A stretch of DNA of 32,752 nt from assembly GCA_012799545.1 (NCBI GenBank), contig JAAZLA010000251.1, positions 1 through 32,752 of the forward strand, read 5' to 3'. The translations under genes were made by a program, and so were the position numbers. Positions 23,725 through 31,268 of the stretch are shown piece by piece (within the stretch, counting starts at the first letter, position 1; each line of letters opens with the position of its first letter). A model generated the notes under the pieces. It made no database searches. It was not told the origin of the DNA and saw only the letters and a program-made list of their open reading frames with translations. Source of the DNA: Treponema sp. GTDB taxonomy: Bacteria > Spirochaetota > Spirochaetia > Treponematales > Treponemataceae.

Positions 23725-24624
23725 GTGGACACAAATTCGATGGTAATACAACAACTCATAAATGGGATTTCTCTCGGTAGTATTTATGCCCTCATTGCCT
23801 TGGGCTATACCATGGTATACGGCATCGTAAAGTTGATAAATTTTGCACACGGCGACATACTCATGGTTGGTGCCTATGTTGGTTTTTTTGTGCTATCTGC
23901 TTTTGGAACAAGTCCGTTTGGCTTTTTTGTAGCAATAATTATTTCTATGGTAGTCTGTGCCTTGTTTGCTATTGTGATCGAGCGATTTGCCTATCGGCCT
24001 TTGAGAAATGCACCAAGGTTGAATTCTTTGATAACTGCTATTGCGATGTCATTGATTATACAAAATGCTGCTCGTGTTATTCCATTCATTGGACCGAATC
24101 CGAGACAATTTCCAACGCTTGCAAAATCGACAGTGTATATTGGTTCTTTTTCACTTTCAAATATTCAGTTAATCGTTATAGCTTTGTCTGCAATTTTAAT
24201 GTTGATACTTGCTTATATAATTAAATTTACAAAGATAGGAAAGGCTTTGCGTGCTGTATCTTTTGATAATAAGGCTGCAAGTTTAATGGGGATTTCTGTA
24301 AATAAGACGATTAGTTTTACCTTTGCTCTCGGTGCAGCTCTGGCTGCAGTGGGAGGAGTTTTGTATGCAACAGCTTACCCGCAAATTACACCAACTATGG
24401 GTGCGGCTCCGGGCTTAAAAGCTTTTATTGCAGCGGTTTTGGGTGGTATTGGTTCTATACCCGGTGCGATGATCGGTGGGTATATATTGGGCTTAGCAGA
24501 AACTCTCGCAAAGGGCTTTATTAGCTCACAGTTTGCAAATGCTATTTCGTTCGCAATCTTAATTATTATTTTACTCGTTAAACCAACTGGTTTAATGGGA
24601 AAAAATGAAAGGGAAAAGGTGTAA
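23725..24624 (+). CDS. livH: Branched-chain amino acid ABC permease, LivH type
   Basis: LivH (299 residues from GTG 23725) is one of the two permease subunits. Its start QQLINGISLGSIYALIALGYTMVYGIVKLINFAHGD-like stretch (in pieces: NGISLGSIYALIALGYTMVYG, then INFAHGDILMVGAY) is the family hallmark, with about eight membrane segments and the GGIGSIPGAMIGG loop near the C-terminus. GTG 23725 is chosen because GGAGG (23716-23720) lies just upstream, although the gap is short; TTG 23704 lies inside the hairpin and ATG 23740 lacks a ribosome site. The livM gene begins 2 bp after the stop. Confidence 0.92.
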   Translation: MDTNSMVIQQLINGISLGSIYALIALGYTMVYGIVKLINFAHGDILMVGAYVGFFVLSAFGTSPFGFFVAIIISMVVCALFAIVIERFAYRPLRNAPRLNSLITAIAMSLIIQNAARVIPFIGPNPRQFPTLAKSTVYIGSFSLSNIQLIVIALSAILMLILAYIIKFTKIGKALRAVSFDNKAASLMGISVNKTISFTFALGAALAAVGGVLYATAYPQITPTMGAAPGLKAFIAAVLGGIGSIPGAMIGGYILGLAETLAKGFISSQFANAISFAILIIILLVKPTGLMGKNEREKV

Positions 24625-24626
24625 AA

Positions 24627-25634
24627 ATGCAAAACACAAAAATGTTCAATAAAAAAATGATTTTTCCCCTCCTTGTTTCGCTTTTTTTACTCATTATTCC
24701 GACTATTCTAATAAAATTTACAATTATCGATGAATATTTTGCACAAATCATAACTTTAGCTGCTATAAATGCAATTATGGCAATTTCAGTCAATATTATT
24801 TGTGGGTTTACGGGTCAACTCTCTCTTGGGCAAGCGAGTTTTATGGCGATTGGTGCCTATATGAGTATCCTTTTGACAGAAAATCTTGGTTTGCCAATGG
24901 GCTTGAGTATTATTTTTGCGGGATTTTCTGCTGCCCTCGTAGGTTTTTTGATTGGTTTTCCGACTTTGAAGCTACGGGGTGATTATCTCGCAATTGTTAC
25001 GCTTGGTTTTGGAGAGATAATTAAGGTTATACTGATGAATTTTAAGTCTATAACGGGTGGTGCAAATGGTAAGCGTTTTGTTGCTCCGGCTGCCGTGAAT
25101 TTTACTTTAAATCCTGAAGTTTCATTTTTTGTTATAGTGTTTTTCCTTATTGTGATAATTGTACTTTTCCAAAATTTTATTCGTTCTAGTTTTGGGCGAG
25201 CTATTTTAGCGGTTCGAGAAGATGAAATTGCAGCAAACTCAAATGGCATTGGGGTTTTTAAGTATAAGATGACAGGTTTTATTATTGCTTCCTTTGTTGC
25301 TGGCATTGGGGGTGCATTGTATGCTCCGTTTATTGGGTTTATTAAGCCTGAAATGGCATCCTTCAATAGAAGTATTGAGTATCTCATCTTTGTTGTGCTC
25401 GGTGGAATGGGCTCGATTACTGGCTCTGTTGTAGCGGCCTTTACACTGACTTCTTTGCAAGAATTTTTACGCTTTTTGCAAGACTATCGATTGTTGGTAT
25501 ATCCCTTGATTTTGATTTTTGTCATGTTATACAAACCTGATGGGCTTTTGGGTACAAGGGAATTTTCTTTTGTTAAAACCGAGAAAAGACTTTTTGCTTT
25601 TTTCAAAAAAGTGAGAGTAAAAAATGAAAAATAA
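24627..25634 (+). CDS. livM: Branched-chain amino acid ABC permease, LivM type
   Basis: LivM (335 residues) is the partner permease. NIICGFTGQLSLGQASFMAIGAY and LRGDYLAIVTLGFGEIIK are family signatures, with FGRAILAVREDEIAA as the cytoplasmic coupling segment. About ten hydrophobic segments are visible. It overlaps livG by 11 bp, implying coupled translation. Confidence 0.94.
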   Translation: MQNTKMFNKKMIFPLLVSLFLLIIPTILIKFTIIDEYFAQIITLAAINAIMAISVNIICGFTGQLSLGQASFMAIGAYMSILLTENLGLPMGLSIIFAGFSAALVGFLIGFPTLKLRGDYLAIVTLGFGEIIKVILMNFKSITGGANGKRFVAPAAVNFTLNPEVSFFVIVFFLIVIIVLFQNFIRSSFGRAILAVREDEIAANSNGIGVFKYKMTGFIIASFVAGIGGALYAPFIGFIKPEMASFNRSIEYLIFVVLGGMGSITGSVVAAFTLTSLQEFLRFLQDYRLLVYPLILIFVMLYKPDGLLGTREFSFVKTEKRLFAFFKKVRVKNEK

Positions 25635-26433
25635 AATGATTATGCAGGCGACTGATCTTTCGATTGTTTTTGGTGGCTTGCGTGCGGTAGATAAATTTTC
25701 TTTTGAGTTGTATCAAAATGAGCTTGTCGGCTTAATTGGTCCGAATGGTGCAGGGAAAACAACAGTTTTCAATATGCTCACGGGAATTTATACGCCAACT
25801 GAAGGGGAAATAATTTATTGGGATGAGCGCTCTCGCGTACATTCCATTGGGAAAAAGCAACCGGCTGTTTTAAATAAGGTAGGGATTGCGCGGACCTTTC
25901 AAAATATTCGCCTCTTTAATTCCCTTTCTGTGATAGACAATGTGAAAATTGCCTTACATGCACATAGAAAGGCAAATATCTTTGATGTTTTATTGCGTAC
26001 AAAAAAATTTCGCAGTGACGAAGGAATAATAGAAGAAAAAGCTTTGCAATTATTGTCCTTATTTAAAATTGCTGATAAAAAAGACGAGCTTGCAAAAAAT
26101 TTGCCTTATGGGGAGCAAAGAAAGCTGGAAATTGTACGTGCGCTTGCAGCAAGACCACAGGTTTTGTTTTTGGATGAACCTGCTGCTGGTATGAATCCAC
26201 AAGAAACAGAAGAGCTTATGGAATTGATTGCCTTTATACGAAAAGAATTTGATCTAACTATTTTGCTTATTGAACATGATATGAAGCTTGTTATGGGAAT
26301 TTGCGAGCGGCTCATTGTGCTTGATTATGGAAAAATTATAGCACGTGGTTTACCTGAAGAGATAAAAAAAGACCCACAGGTGATTAAGGCCTATTTAGGT
26401 GAGGAGGCTCTCGAGCATGTTGAAAGTGAATGA
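25624..26433 (+). CDS. livG: Branched-chain amino acid ABC ATPase, LivG type
   Basis: LivG (269 residues) energises uptake. The Walker A motif GPNGAGKTT is at 39-47, the signature is of the LivG kind, LPYGEQRKLEIVRAL (from 160), and Walker B LFLDEPAAGMNP ends at Asp184-Glu185. The long segment between Walker A and signature is usual for LivG. The ORF overlaps the livF start. Confidence 0.95.
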   Translation: MKNKMIMQATDLSIVFGGLRAVDKFSFELYQNELVGLIGPNGAGKTTVFNMLTGIYTPTEGEIIYWDERSRVHSIGKKQPAVLNKVGIARTFQNIRLFNSLSVIDNVKIALHAHRKANIFDVLLRTKKFRSDEGIIEEKALQLLSLFKIADKKDELAKNLPYGEQRKLEIVRALAARPQVLFLDEPAAGMNPQETEELMELIAFIRKEFDLTILLIEHDMKLVMGICERLIVLDYGKIIARGLPEEIKKDPQVIKAYLGEEALEHVESE

Positions 26434-27121
26434 TTTACAGGTATCTTACGGTGCTATAAAGGCTTTGCGTGGAATTTCTTTTAAGGTTGAAAAAGGGCAG
26501 GTTGTAACGCTCATCGGTTCCAATGGAGCGGGAAAAACAACGAGTTTGCATGCGATATCAAATATTATAGAAAAGTCAGGAGGAAAAATCTTTTTTAATG
26601 GTTCAGAAATACAAAATCTTTCCTCTGAAAAAATAGTTTCCCAAGGTCTTATTCAGGTTCCTGAAGGAAGGCGTGTTTTTGCAAACATGACGGTTAAGGA
26701 AAATCTTGAAATGGGTGCCTATCTACGAAAAGATAAAAAAGAAATACGCCGAGACTTAGATTTTGTCTATGAGACCTTTCCACGATTGAAGGAGAGGCTG
26801 CATCAAACTTCTGGTACCTTGTCGGGAGGCGAGCAACAGATGTTAGCAATGGGTAGGGCGCTTATGTCAAAGCCAAGCCTCTTGCTTTTGGATGAGCCCT
26901 CTATGGGTCTTGCTCCTATACTTGTTGAAGAGATTTTTTCCATCATTGAGACTATCAATGCACAAGGAACAACTGTTCTTTTGGTTGAACAAAATGCCTA
27001 TAAGGCGCTCGCAATTGCAAATTATGCTTATATACTAGAAACTGGTGTTATAATAAAAGAAGGTGAAGCAAAGACTTTGTTGAAGGATGCTGAAGTAAAG
27101 GCTGCATATCTGGGAACCTAG
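26417..27121 (+). CDS. livF: Branched-chain amino acid ABC ATPase, LivF type
   Basis: LivF (234 residues from ATG 26417) is the second ATPase. Walker A GSNGAGKTT is at 34-42 and the signature LSGGEQQMLAMGRALM starts at 135; Walker B is LLLLDEPSMGLAP. A GTG at 26399 is in frame but would overlap the ribosome site AGGAGG (26402-26407), so ATG 26417 is preferred; it gives the usual LivF length. The first 17 bp lie inside livG. Confidence 0.95.
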   Translation: MLKVNDLQVSYGAIKALRGISFKVEKGQVVTLIGSNGAGKTTSLHAISNIIEKSGGKIFFNGSEIQNLSSEKIVSQGLIQVPEGRRVFANMTVKENLEMGAYLRKDKKEIRRDLDFVYETFPRLKERLHQTSGTLSGGEQQMLAMGRALMSKPSLLLLDEPSMGLAPILVEEIFSIIETINAQGTTVLLVEQNAYKALAIANYAYILETGVIIKEGEAKTLLKDAEVKAAYLGT

Positions 27122-27165
27122 GATTAGGTTTGTGTATTTACATCTATAAAAAGGGGTTGTAAAAG

Positions 27166-27813
27166 ATGATCGTTGCAAAAGTAATGACTAAAAAACCGCG
27201 CTATGTTCGCCCACAGACGTCGGTAAATGATGTGAGAGAACTTATGGCAAAAGAGAAGATTGGAAAACTGCCAGTACTCGATGATAACGATAGACTTGTG
27301 GGAATAATTACAAAAAAAGATCTCATGCAGTCGAGCCCTTCTTCGGGGACAACCTTGGATATGTATGAAATAAGTTATTTGCTTGCAAAATTAAAGGCTG
27401 AAAAAATTATGACAAAGCCTGTTATAACGGTGCAAGAAACAGAGGTTGTCGAAGAAGCTGCAAAAATAATGGCAGATAAAGAGATAGGCTGTTTGCCGGT
27501 TCTAAAAGGCTCTTTGCTCGTTGGTATTATCACAGAGAGTGATTTATTTCGTTGCTTTGTAGAAATGTTTGGTGCACGTTATGGTGGTGTTCGTGTTATT
27601 TTTTGCTTAGATGAAAAACCTGGACAACTTGCCAAATTTACCGAAAAAGTTGCAAATGCCTCGGGTAATATTGTTTCTATTGTAACGGGTGATTGTGAGG
27701 ACAGCACTCGGCGCCAATGTACTGTAAAAGTTTCGGGAATTTCAGAAGAGAAAATGGTGGAAATCCTAAAAGAACTCGATGCTGAAATTGAAGATATTCG
27801 TCTTATCCAATAA
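27166..27813 (+). CDS. CBS-pair and ACT-domain protein
   Basis: This 215-residue soluble protein has two CBS motifs (about 1-57 and 80-135; each has KxGxLPVL followed by VGIIT) and a C-terminal ACT-like domain (about 141-214; GVRVIFCLDEKPGQLAKFTE). CBS pairs usually bind adenine nucleotides and ACT domains bind amino acids, so the protein is a plausible metabolic sensor; similar architecture is found in AcuB-like proteins. It follows livF by 44 bp and precedes a terminator, so it is likely part of the liv transcript. A direct effect on transport is inference. Confidence 0.88.
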   Translation: MIVAKVMTKKPRYVRPQTSVNDVRELMAKEKIGKLPVLDDNDRLVGIITKKDLMQSSPSSGTTLDMYEISYLLAKLKAEKIMTKPVITVQETEVVEEAAKIMADKEIGCLPVLKGSLLVGIITESDLFRCFVEMFGARYGGVRVIFCLDEKPGQLAKFTEKVANASGNIVSIVTGDCEDSTRRQCTVKVSGISEEKMVEILKELDAEIEDIRLIQ

Positions 27814-27815
27814 AT

Positions 27816-27858
27816 AAAAAAAAACACTCCTCGCCTACTTGCGGGAGTGTTTTTTTTA
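27816..27858. terminator. Bidirectional terminator between the liv unit and hsp20
   Basis: ACACTCC-CGC (27824-27834 with a bulged T) pairs with GCG-GGAGTGT (27841-27850), flanked by A8 on the left and T8 on the right. It can end transcripts from both directions, matching the convergent genes. A second small hairpin GTCTGT/ACAGAC (27860-27874) lies on the hsp20 side. Confidence 0.9.
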
Positions 27859-27892
27859 GGTCTGTAAAACAGACTGATTTAAATCGATGAAA

Positions 27893-28387
27893 CTAGGCAG
27901 AAATTTTAATTGTTTTTGCCTGAGCCTCTTCCTTCCGATTGAGCGTGATAGTCAAAAGACCGTTTTTAAATTGTGCACTTACTGCATTCTCGTCGATATC
28001 TTTTGGAAGGGTGAATCTTCGAGTAAAGCTATAGGTCTTACGTTCTCTTATAAGCCATTTTGCTTCGTCTTTTTGTTCATCACGGGCTTTTACCAGGTCT
28101 TTTTTTGGCTCTTTTACTTCTTTTTTGCCTTCCTCATGGGACTCTTCTTTTACAGCTTCACTAATACTTGCAATACTGAGGACATTGTCCTTGAGACTGA
28201 TATCAATATTGTTTTCATCAAGTCCAGGTAATTCCATTTCAAGAATATAGGCATTTTCTAGTTCTCTCACGTCTACAAGCGGTTTATAAATTTTTTCTTC
28301 TTTAGAAGCATAGTTTAAGAATTCCCTGTCGAATGCATCGAAAAAATTTGTGGTGAATCGTGGTGTAAATAATGATACTGTGTTCAT
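27893..28387 (-). CDS. hsp20: Small heat-shock protein (Hsp20 / alpha-crystallin family)
   Basis: The 164-residue protein has an alpha-crystallin domain from about residue 36: KPLVDVRELENAYILEMELPG, the strand DNVLSIAS, and the hallmark FKNGLLTITLNRKEE. The C-terminal IxI anchor (IKI, 160-162) is present. Residues ~77-111 form a long charged insertion (Lys/Glu/Asp) in the loop that mediates dimer contacts in other members. ATG 28387 is chosen because GGAGG lies 5 nt upstream; an in-frame TTG at 28399 would fall in that site. It should bind unfolding proteins. A perfect sigma54 promoter lies upstream. Confidence 0.94.
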   Translation of the reverse strand: MNTVSLFTPRFTTNFFDAFDREFLNYASKEEKIYKPLVDVRELENAYILEMELPGLDENNIDISLKDNVLSIASISEAVKEESHEEGKKEVKEPKKDLVKARDEQKDEAKWLIRERKTYSFTRRFTLPKDIDENAVSAQFKNGLLTITLNRKEEAQAKTIKISA

Positions 28388-28455
28388 AATAACCTCCAAA
28401 GTTTTATATTGTTATTTTCATAACTCGTATGAAATCGCTTTTCACTTATTATATA

Positions 28456-28472
28456 TGCAATTTTCGTGCCAA
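28456..28472 (-). promoter_or_regulatory. Sigma54 (-24/-12) promoter for hsp20
   Basis: On the minus strand, TTGGCACGAAAATTGCA matches the published sigma54 consensus YTGGCACGRNNNTTGCW at every defined position. The predicted start is near 28446, giving a leader of about 59 nt. TATAAT follows immediately on the same strand (TATATAATAAG), but no -35 lies at the right distance, so sigma54 is the better reading. An inverted repeat TGCCAA-N10-TTGGCA overlaps the -24 side. Confidence 0.8.
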
Positions 28473-28592
28473 CTTTCGAGTTTTGGCAAGCACAATGCGT
28501 CATTTTTTATCTAAAAAATAAAGAAAAAAGGTGAAATTTCTTAGTTTTTTTTATTTTTTCATGAAGAGAGAAATTTAGATGTTAAAACATAG

Positions 28593-28688
28593 TGTCATAT
28601 TGATACATTTTTGTGAAGTTTTATAAAGTCTTGAATAAAAATAAAACAATTTGATACGCTTATTTTACATCTGTGTTAATTTGACACG
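28593..28688. promoter_or_regulatory. Three related boxes in the hsp20/pts intergenic region
   Basis: TGTCATATTGATACA (28593-28607), CAATTTGATACG (28648-28659) and TGTTAATTTGACACG (28674-28688) share the core YAWWTTGAYACR. The outer two are near-palindromic (TGTYA ... TTGAYACR). The TTGAYAC cores start at 28600, 28651 and 28681, i.e. 51 and 30 bp apart, close to whole helical turns. They lie ~120-215 bp upstream of the sigma54 promoter, the usual range for enhancer sites. They also resemble -35 boxes (e.g. TTGATA-16-TATAAA at 28600-28627), so they may be chance. Confidence 0.4.
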
Positions 28689-28709
28689 GTTCTCCTTGTT
28701 TTTTTTCTG

Positions 28710-28738
28710 TTGAATTCAGCTTAAAGAAGTGTTATTAT
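28710..28738 (+). promoter_or_regulatory. Sigma70-type promoter for the PTS EIIA gene
   Basis: TTGAAT (28710-28715) and TATTAT (28733-28738) are exactly 17 bp apart. The predicted start near 28745 leaves a ~26-nt leader to ATG 28771 and rules against the upstream TTG (28750). Confidence 0.6.
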
Positions 28739-28770
28739 GAGGGTATCTTTTGAAAATAACTGGGGTATAT

Positions 28771-29238
28771 ATGCATGAGTATGTTAATTTAAGTGAGCTC
28801 ATTCATCGGGGCGGACTTTATTACGACGTAAAGGGTGCAACATTTCAAGAAGTATATAAAAATCTCTCGCAGCTCGTTTCTTTACCTAGGGAGTTGAACC
28901 CAGAGTTTTTTTACACGGAACTTTGTCTTCGAGAAGAAATGATGAGCACGGCTGTCGGCAAAGGAATTGCAATTCCGCACCCAAGGCATCCTATTTTGAC
29001 GCAGTTTGATGAGCAACGAATTATTGTTTGTTTTTTGGAAGAATCGCTTGGTATAGAAACACCGGATTTAAAGCCTGTTTTTGCTTTGTTTGTGGTATTG
29101 TCAAGTAATAAATCAACGCACTTAAATGTACTTTCAAATTTAGCCTTTTTATTTCAAAAGCAAACTTTTATCGATGTATTAAAAACTCGTCCTCAAGAAC
29201 ATGAATTATTAACTGAAATAAAAAAATATCAAATGTAA
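28771..29238 (+). CDS. ptsN: Stand-alone PTS EIIA protein (fructose/nitrogen-type, PtsN-like)
   Basis: The 155-residue protein is a single EIIA domain of the fructose/mannitol/Ntr class: GKGIAIPHPR contains the phosphorylation-site His70, at nearly the same position as in E. coli EIIA-Ntr (His73), and the helix LSNLAFLFQKQTFIDVL follows. No EIIB or EIIC is fused or adjacent, which points to a regulatory role. ATG 28771 is preferred over TTG 28750 because GGGGT lies 4 nt upstream and the predicted promoter start is at about 28745. The transketolase gene starts 9 bp downstream. The symbol is tentative. Confidence 0.85.
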   Translation: MHEYVNLSELIHRGGLYYDVKGATFQEVYKNLSQLVSLPRELNPEFFYTELCLREEMMSTAVGKGIAIPHPRHPILTQFDEQRIIVCFLEESLGIETPDLKPVFALFVVLSSNKSTHLNVLSNLAFLFQKQTFIDVLKTRPQEHELLTEIKKYQM

Positions 29239-29247
29239 GGAAATTAA

Positions 29248-31224
29248 ATGAACAAAAAACAACTTGACGCTGTTTCTAAATCAATTAGAAGTTTAAGTAT
29301 GGATGCAATTCAAAAAGCACAATCTGGGCACCCTGGTTTACCGCTTGGTTGTGCAGAACTCGCAAGTCTTTTATATGGTGAGATAATGCAGCATAATCCT
29401 GCAAACCCACTTTGGATAAATCGTGATCGTTTTGTGCTTTCAGCTGGACACGGTTCTATGCTTTTATATGCGATACTGCATTTGAGTGGTTATAATCTCA
29501 GCCTTGATGATATAAAAAACTTTCGTCAACTTGGTTCAAAAACGCCGGGGCATCCAGAGTGGGGCTATACTGAAGGTGTTGATGTAACAACTGGTCCTCT
29601 CGGACAAGGTTTGGCGATGGCGGTTGGTATGGCGATTGCCGAAACAATGCTTGCTTCAAAATTCAATACAGAAAAAACAAAATTTATAGATCATTATACC
29701 TATGTGCTTTTGGGTGAGGGCTGTCTCATGGAAGGCGTGACTTCCGAGGCATCAAGTTTGGCAGGGCATTTAGGGCTTGGTAAACTCATTGCCTTTTATG
29801 ACGAAAACCGCATCTCAATTGACGGTTCTACGGACCTAACCTTTACGGAAGATATACAAAAGCGATATGAAGCTTATGGCTGGCAGGTGCTTTCTGGTTC
29901 CATGTATGATTATGAAGAGATAGCCGCCTTGGTTGCAGAAGCAAAAAAAGACAGCCGTCCTTCTTTTATCATGCTTAAATCAACGATAGGGAAACATGCT
30001 CCGACGGTAGAAGGCTTGGCTGCAGCACACGGTGCGCCGCTTGGAAAAGAAGGCATTCAAAAAGCAAAGGAAGTTCTAGGTATTCATCCTGATGAAAGCT
30101 TTTATGTTGATCCAGAAGCCTATAGCTATTTTGCAGAAAAAAAAGCACTTTTTGAAAAAAACTATACGCAATGGCAGGATGACTTTGCCTTATGGGCGAA
30201 GGAAAATCCAGACTTAAAAAAAGAATGGGATGCTTATTTTAACGAAGATGAGCTTTCTTTCGATCAGGTAGACTTGCCTATTTTCTCTGTTGGCGATAGT
30301 TTGGCAACAAGGGCCTCGAGTGGCAAAGCACTCACAGCCTTGGCAGATAGTTTTAAAAATATAGTCGGTGGTTCTGCTGACTTGCAGGGTCCAAATCTAA
30401 CTTCGATAAAAGGCTCCGAAGATTATGCAAAAGACAATCACGGTGGGCGCTATATCCGTTATGGTATCCGAGAGTTTGCTATGGCGAGTATTTCAAACGG
30501 GATACAAATCCACGGCGGCTTCCGTGCCTTTTGTGCAACTTTCTTAGTGTTTTCTGATTATGCCCGTCCAGCACTTCGTCTTTCTGCTTTGATGAAGCTT
30601 CCTGTGCTCTATATTTTTACTCATGATTCAATCTTTGTTGGGGAAGATGGTCCAACGCATCAACCGATAGAAATGCTTGCCTCTTTGCGTGCGATACCAA
30701 ATATGCGCTTGCTTCGCCCAGGGGATGCAGAAGAAACTGTTGAAGCTTGGAAAATCGCTATGAATCATAAAATAGGCCCAACAGCCTTAGTTTTAACGCG
30801 ACAAAATATTGCTGTTTATGAAAAAGATGACCCTGATTGGAAAGAGAGCATAAAAATGGGCGCCTATGTGGTAAAAAACACTGAAACTGAGCCTGATATT
30901 ACTATCTTGGCAACGGGTTCAGAAGTTTCTTTAGCCCTCGATGCGCTAAAGATAAGCAAAAACAAAAACGTGCGAGTCCTTTCTGTGCTTGATAGAGAAT
31001 TGTTTTTAGCACAAGATGCTCTTTTGCAAGAAACGCTTATAGGAAAAGCACGACGCGTTATAACAGTCGAAGCTGGCTCAAAAATGGGCTGGGAAGGGCT
31101 TGCTTCAAGCAAAGAAGACGCTTTTCACCTCGATTCCTTTGGGGAATCTGCACCTGGTCCAATTGTTGCAGAACATTTTTCATTTACAAAAGAGGCACTT
31201 GCTTCTTGCATCGATAGGGACTAA
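29248..31224 (+). CDS. tkt: Transketolase
   Basis: Transketolase (658 residues) moves two-carbon units between sugar phosphates in the pentose phosphate pathway using thiamine diphosphate. Catalytic histidines His28, His68 and His101 lie in GHPG, SAGHGS and PGHPE. The cofactor motif is GEGCLMEG (156-163) to Asn187. The pyrimidine domain has GSADLQGPNL and DSIFVGEDGPTHQPIE. Full length for the family. ATG follows AAGGAAATTAA, 9 bp after the EIIA gene, so the two are probably co-transcribed. Confidence 0.97.
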   Translation: MNKKQLDAVSKSIRSLSMDAIQKAQSGHPGLPLGCAELASLLYGEIMQHNPANPLWINRDRFVLSAGHGSMLLYAILHLSGYNLSLDDIKNFRQLGSKTPGHPEWGYTEGVDVTTGPLGQGLAMAVGMAIAETMLASKFNTEKTKFIDHYTYVLLGEGCLMEGVTSEASSLAGHLGLGKLIAFYDENRISIDGSTDLTFTEDIQKRYEAYGWQVLSGSMYDYEEIAALVAEAKKDSRPSFIMLKSTIGKHAPTVEGLAAAHGAPLGKEGIQKAKEVLGIHPDESFYVDPEAYSYFAEKKALFEKNYTQWQDDFALWAKENPDLKKEWDAYFNEDELSFDQVDLPIFSVGDSLATRASSGKALTALADSFKNIVGGSADLQGPNLTSIKGSEDYAKDNHGGRYIRYGIREFAMASISNGIQIHGGFRAFCATFLVFSDYARPALRLSALMKLPVLYIFTHDSIFVGEDGPTHQPIEMLASLRAIPNMRLLRPGDAEETVEAWKIAMNHKIGPTALVLTRQNIAVYEKDDPDWKESIKMGAYVVKNTETEPDITILATGSEVSLALDALKISKNKNVRVLSVLDRELFLAQDALLQETLIGKARRVITVEAGSKMGWEGLASSKEDAFHLDSFGESAPGPIVAEHFSFTKEALASCIDRD

Positions 31225-31255
31225 TGAGGGACTAATCGAGGGGCTAATCCCTCGA
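31214..31255. repeat. Short tandem repeat at the tkt/lgt junction
   Basis: Three near-identical units, AGGGACTAAT, AGGGACTAAT and AGGGGCTAAT, follow one another every 11-12 bp. The first contains the tkt TAA stop and the third, read in reverse, the lgt TAG stop, so both convergent genes end inside this array. Confidence 0.6.
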
Positions 31256-31268
31256 CTTCATTTTTTTG
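31236..31268 (+). terminator. Terminator after tkt
   Basis: TCGAGGG (31236-31242) pairs perfectly with CCCTCGA (31249-31255) around a 6-nt loop, followed by CTTCATTTTTTT. It overlaps the last codons of lgt on the other strand and works best for the plus strand. Confidence 0.8.

Noticed and set aside
27887..28231. 114-codon plus-strand ORF opposite hsp20
   Set aside because: It overlaps a clear Hsp20 gene in antisense, is composed of low-complexity Phe/Leu-rich text and lacks a convincing ribosome site.
28400..28500. CIRCE/HrcA operator upstream of hsp20
   Set aside because: No TTAGCACTC-N9-GAGTGCTAA or close variant was found; the inverted repeat TGCCAA-N10-TTGGCA differs and overlaps the sigma54 -24 element.
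28737..28778. Short ORF starting ATGAGGGTATC upstream of the EIIA gene
   Set aside because: It has about 13 codons, overlaps the predicted -10 box and would start before the expected transcription start.
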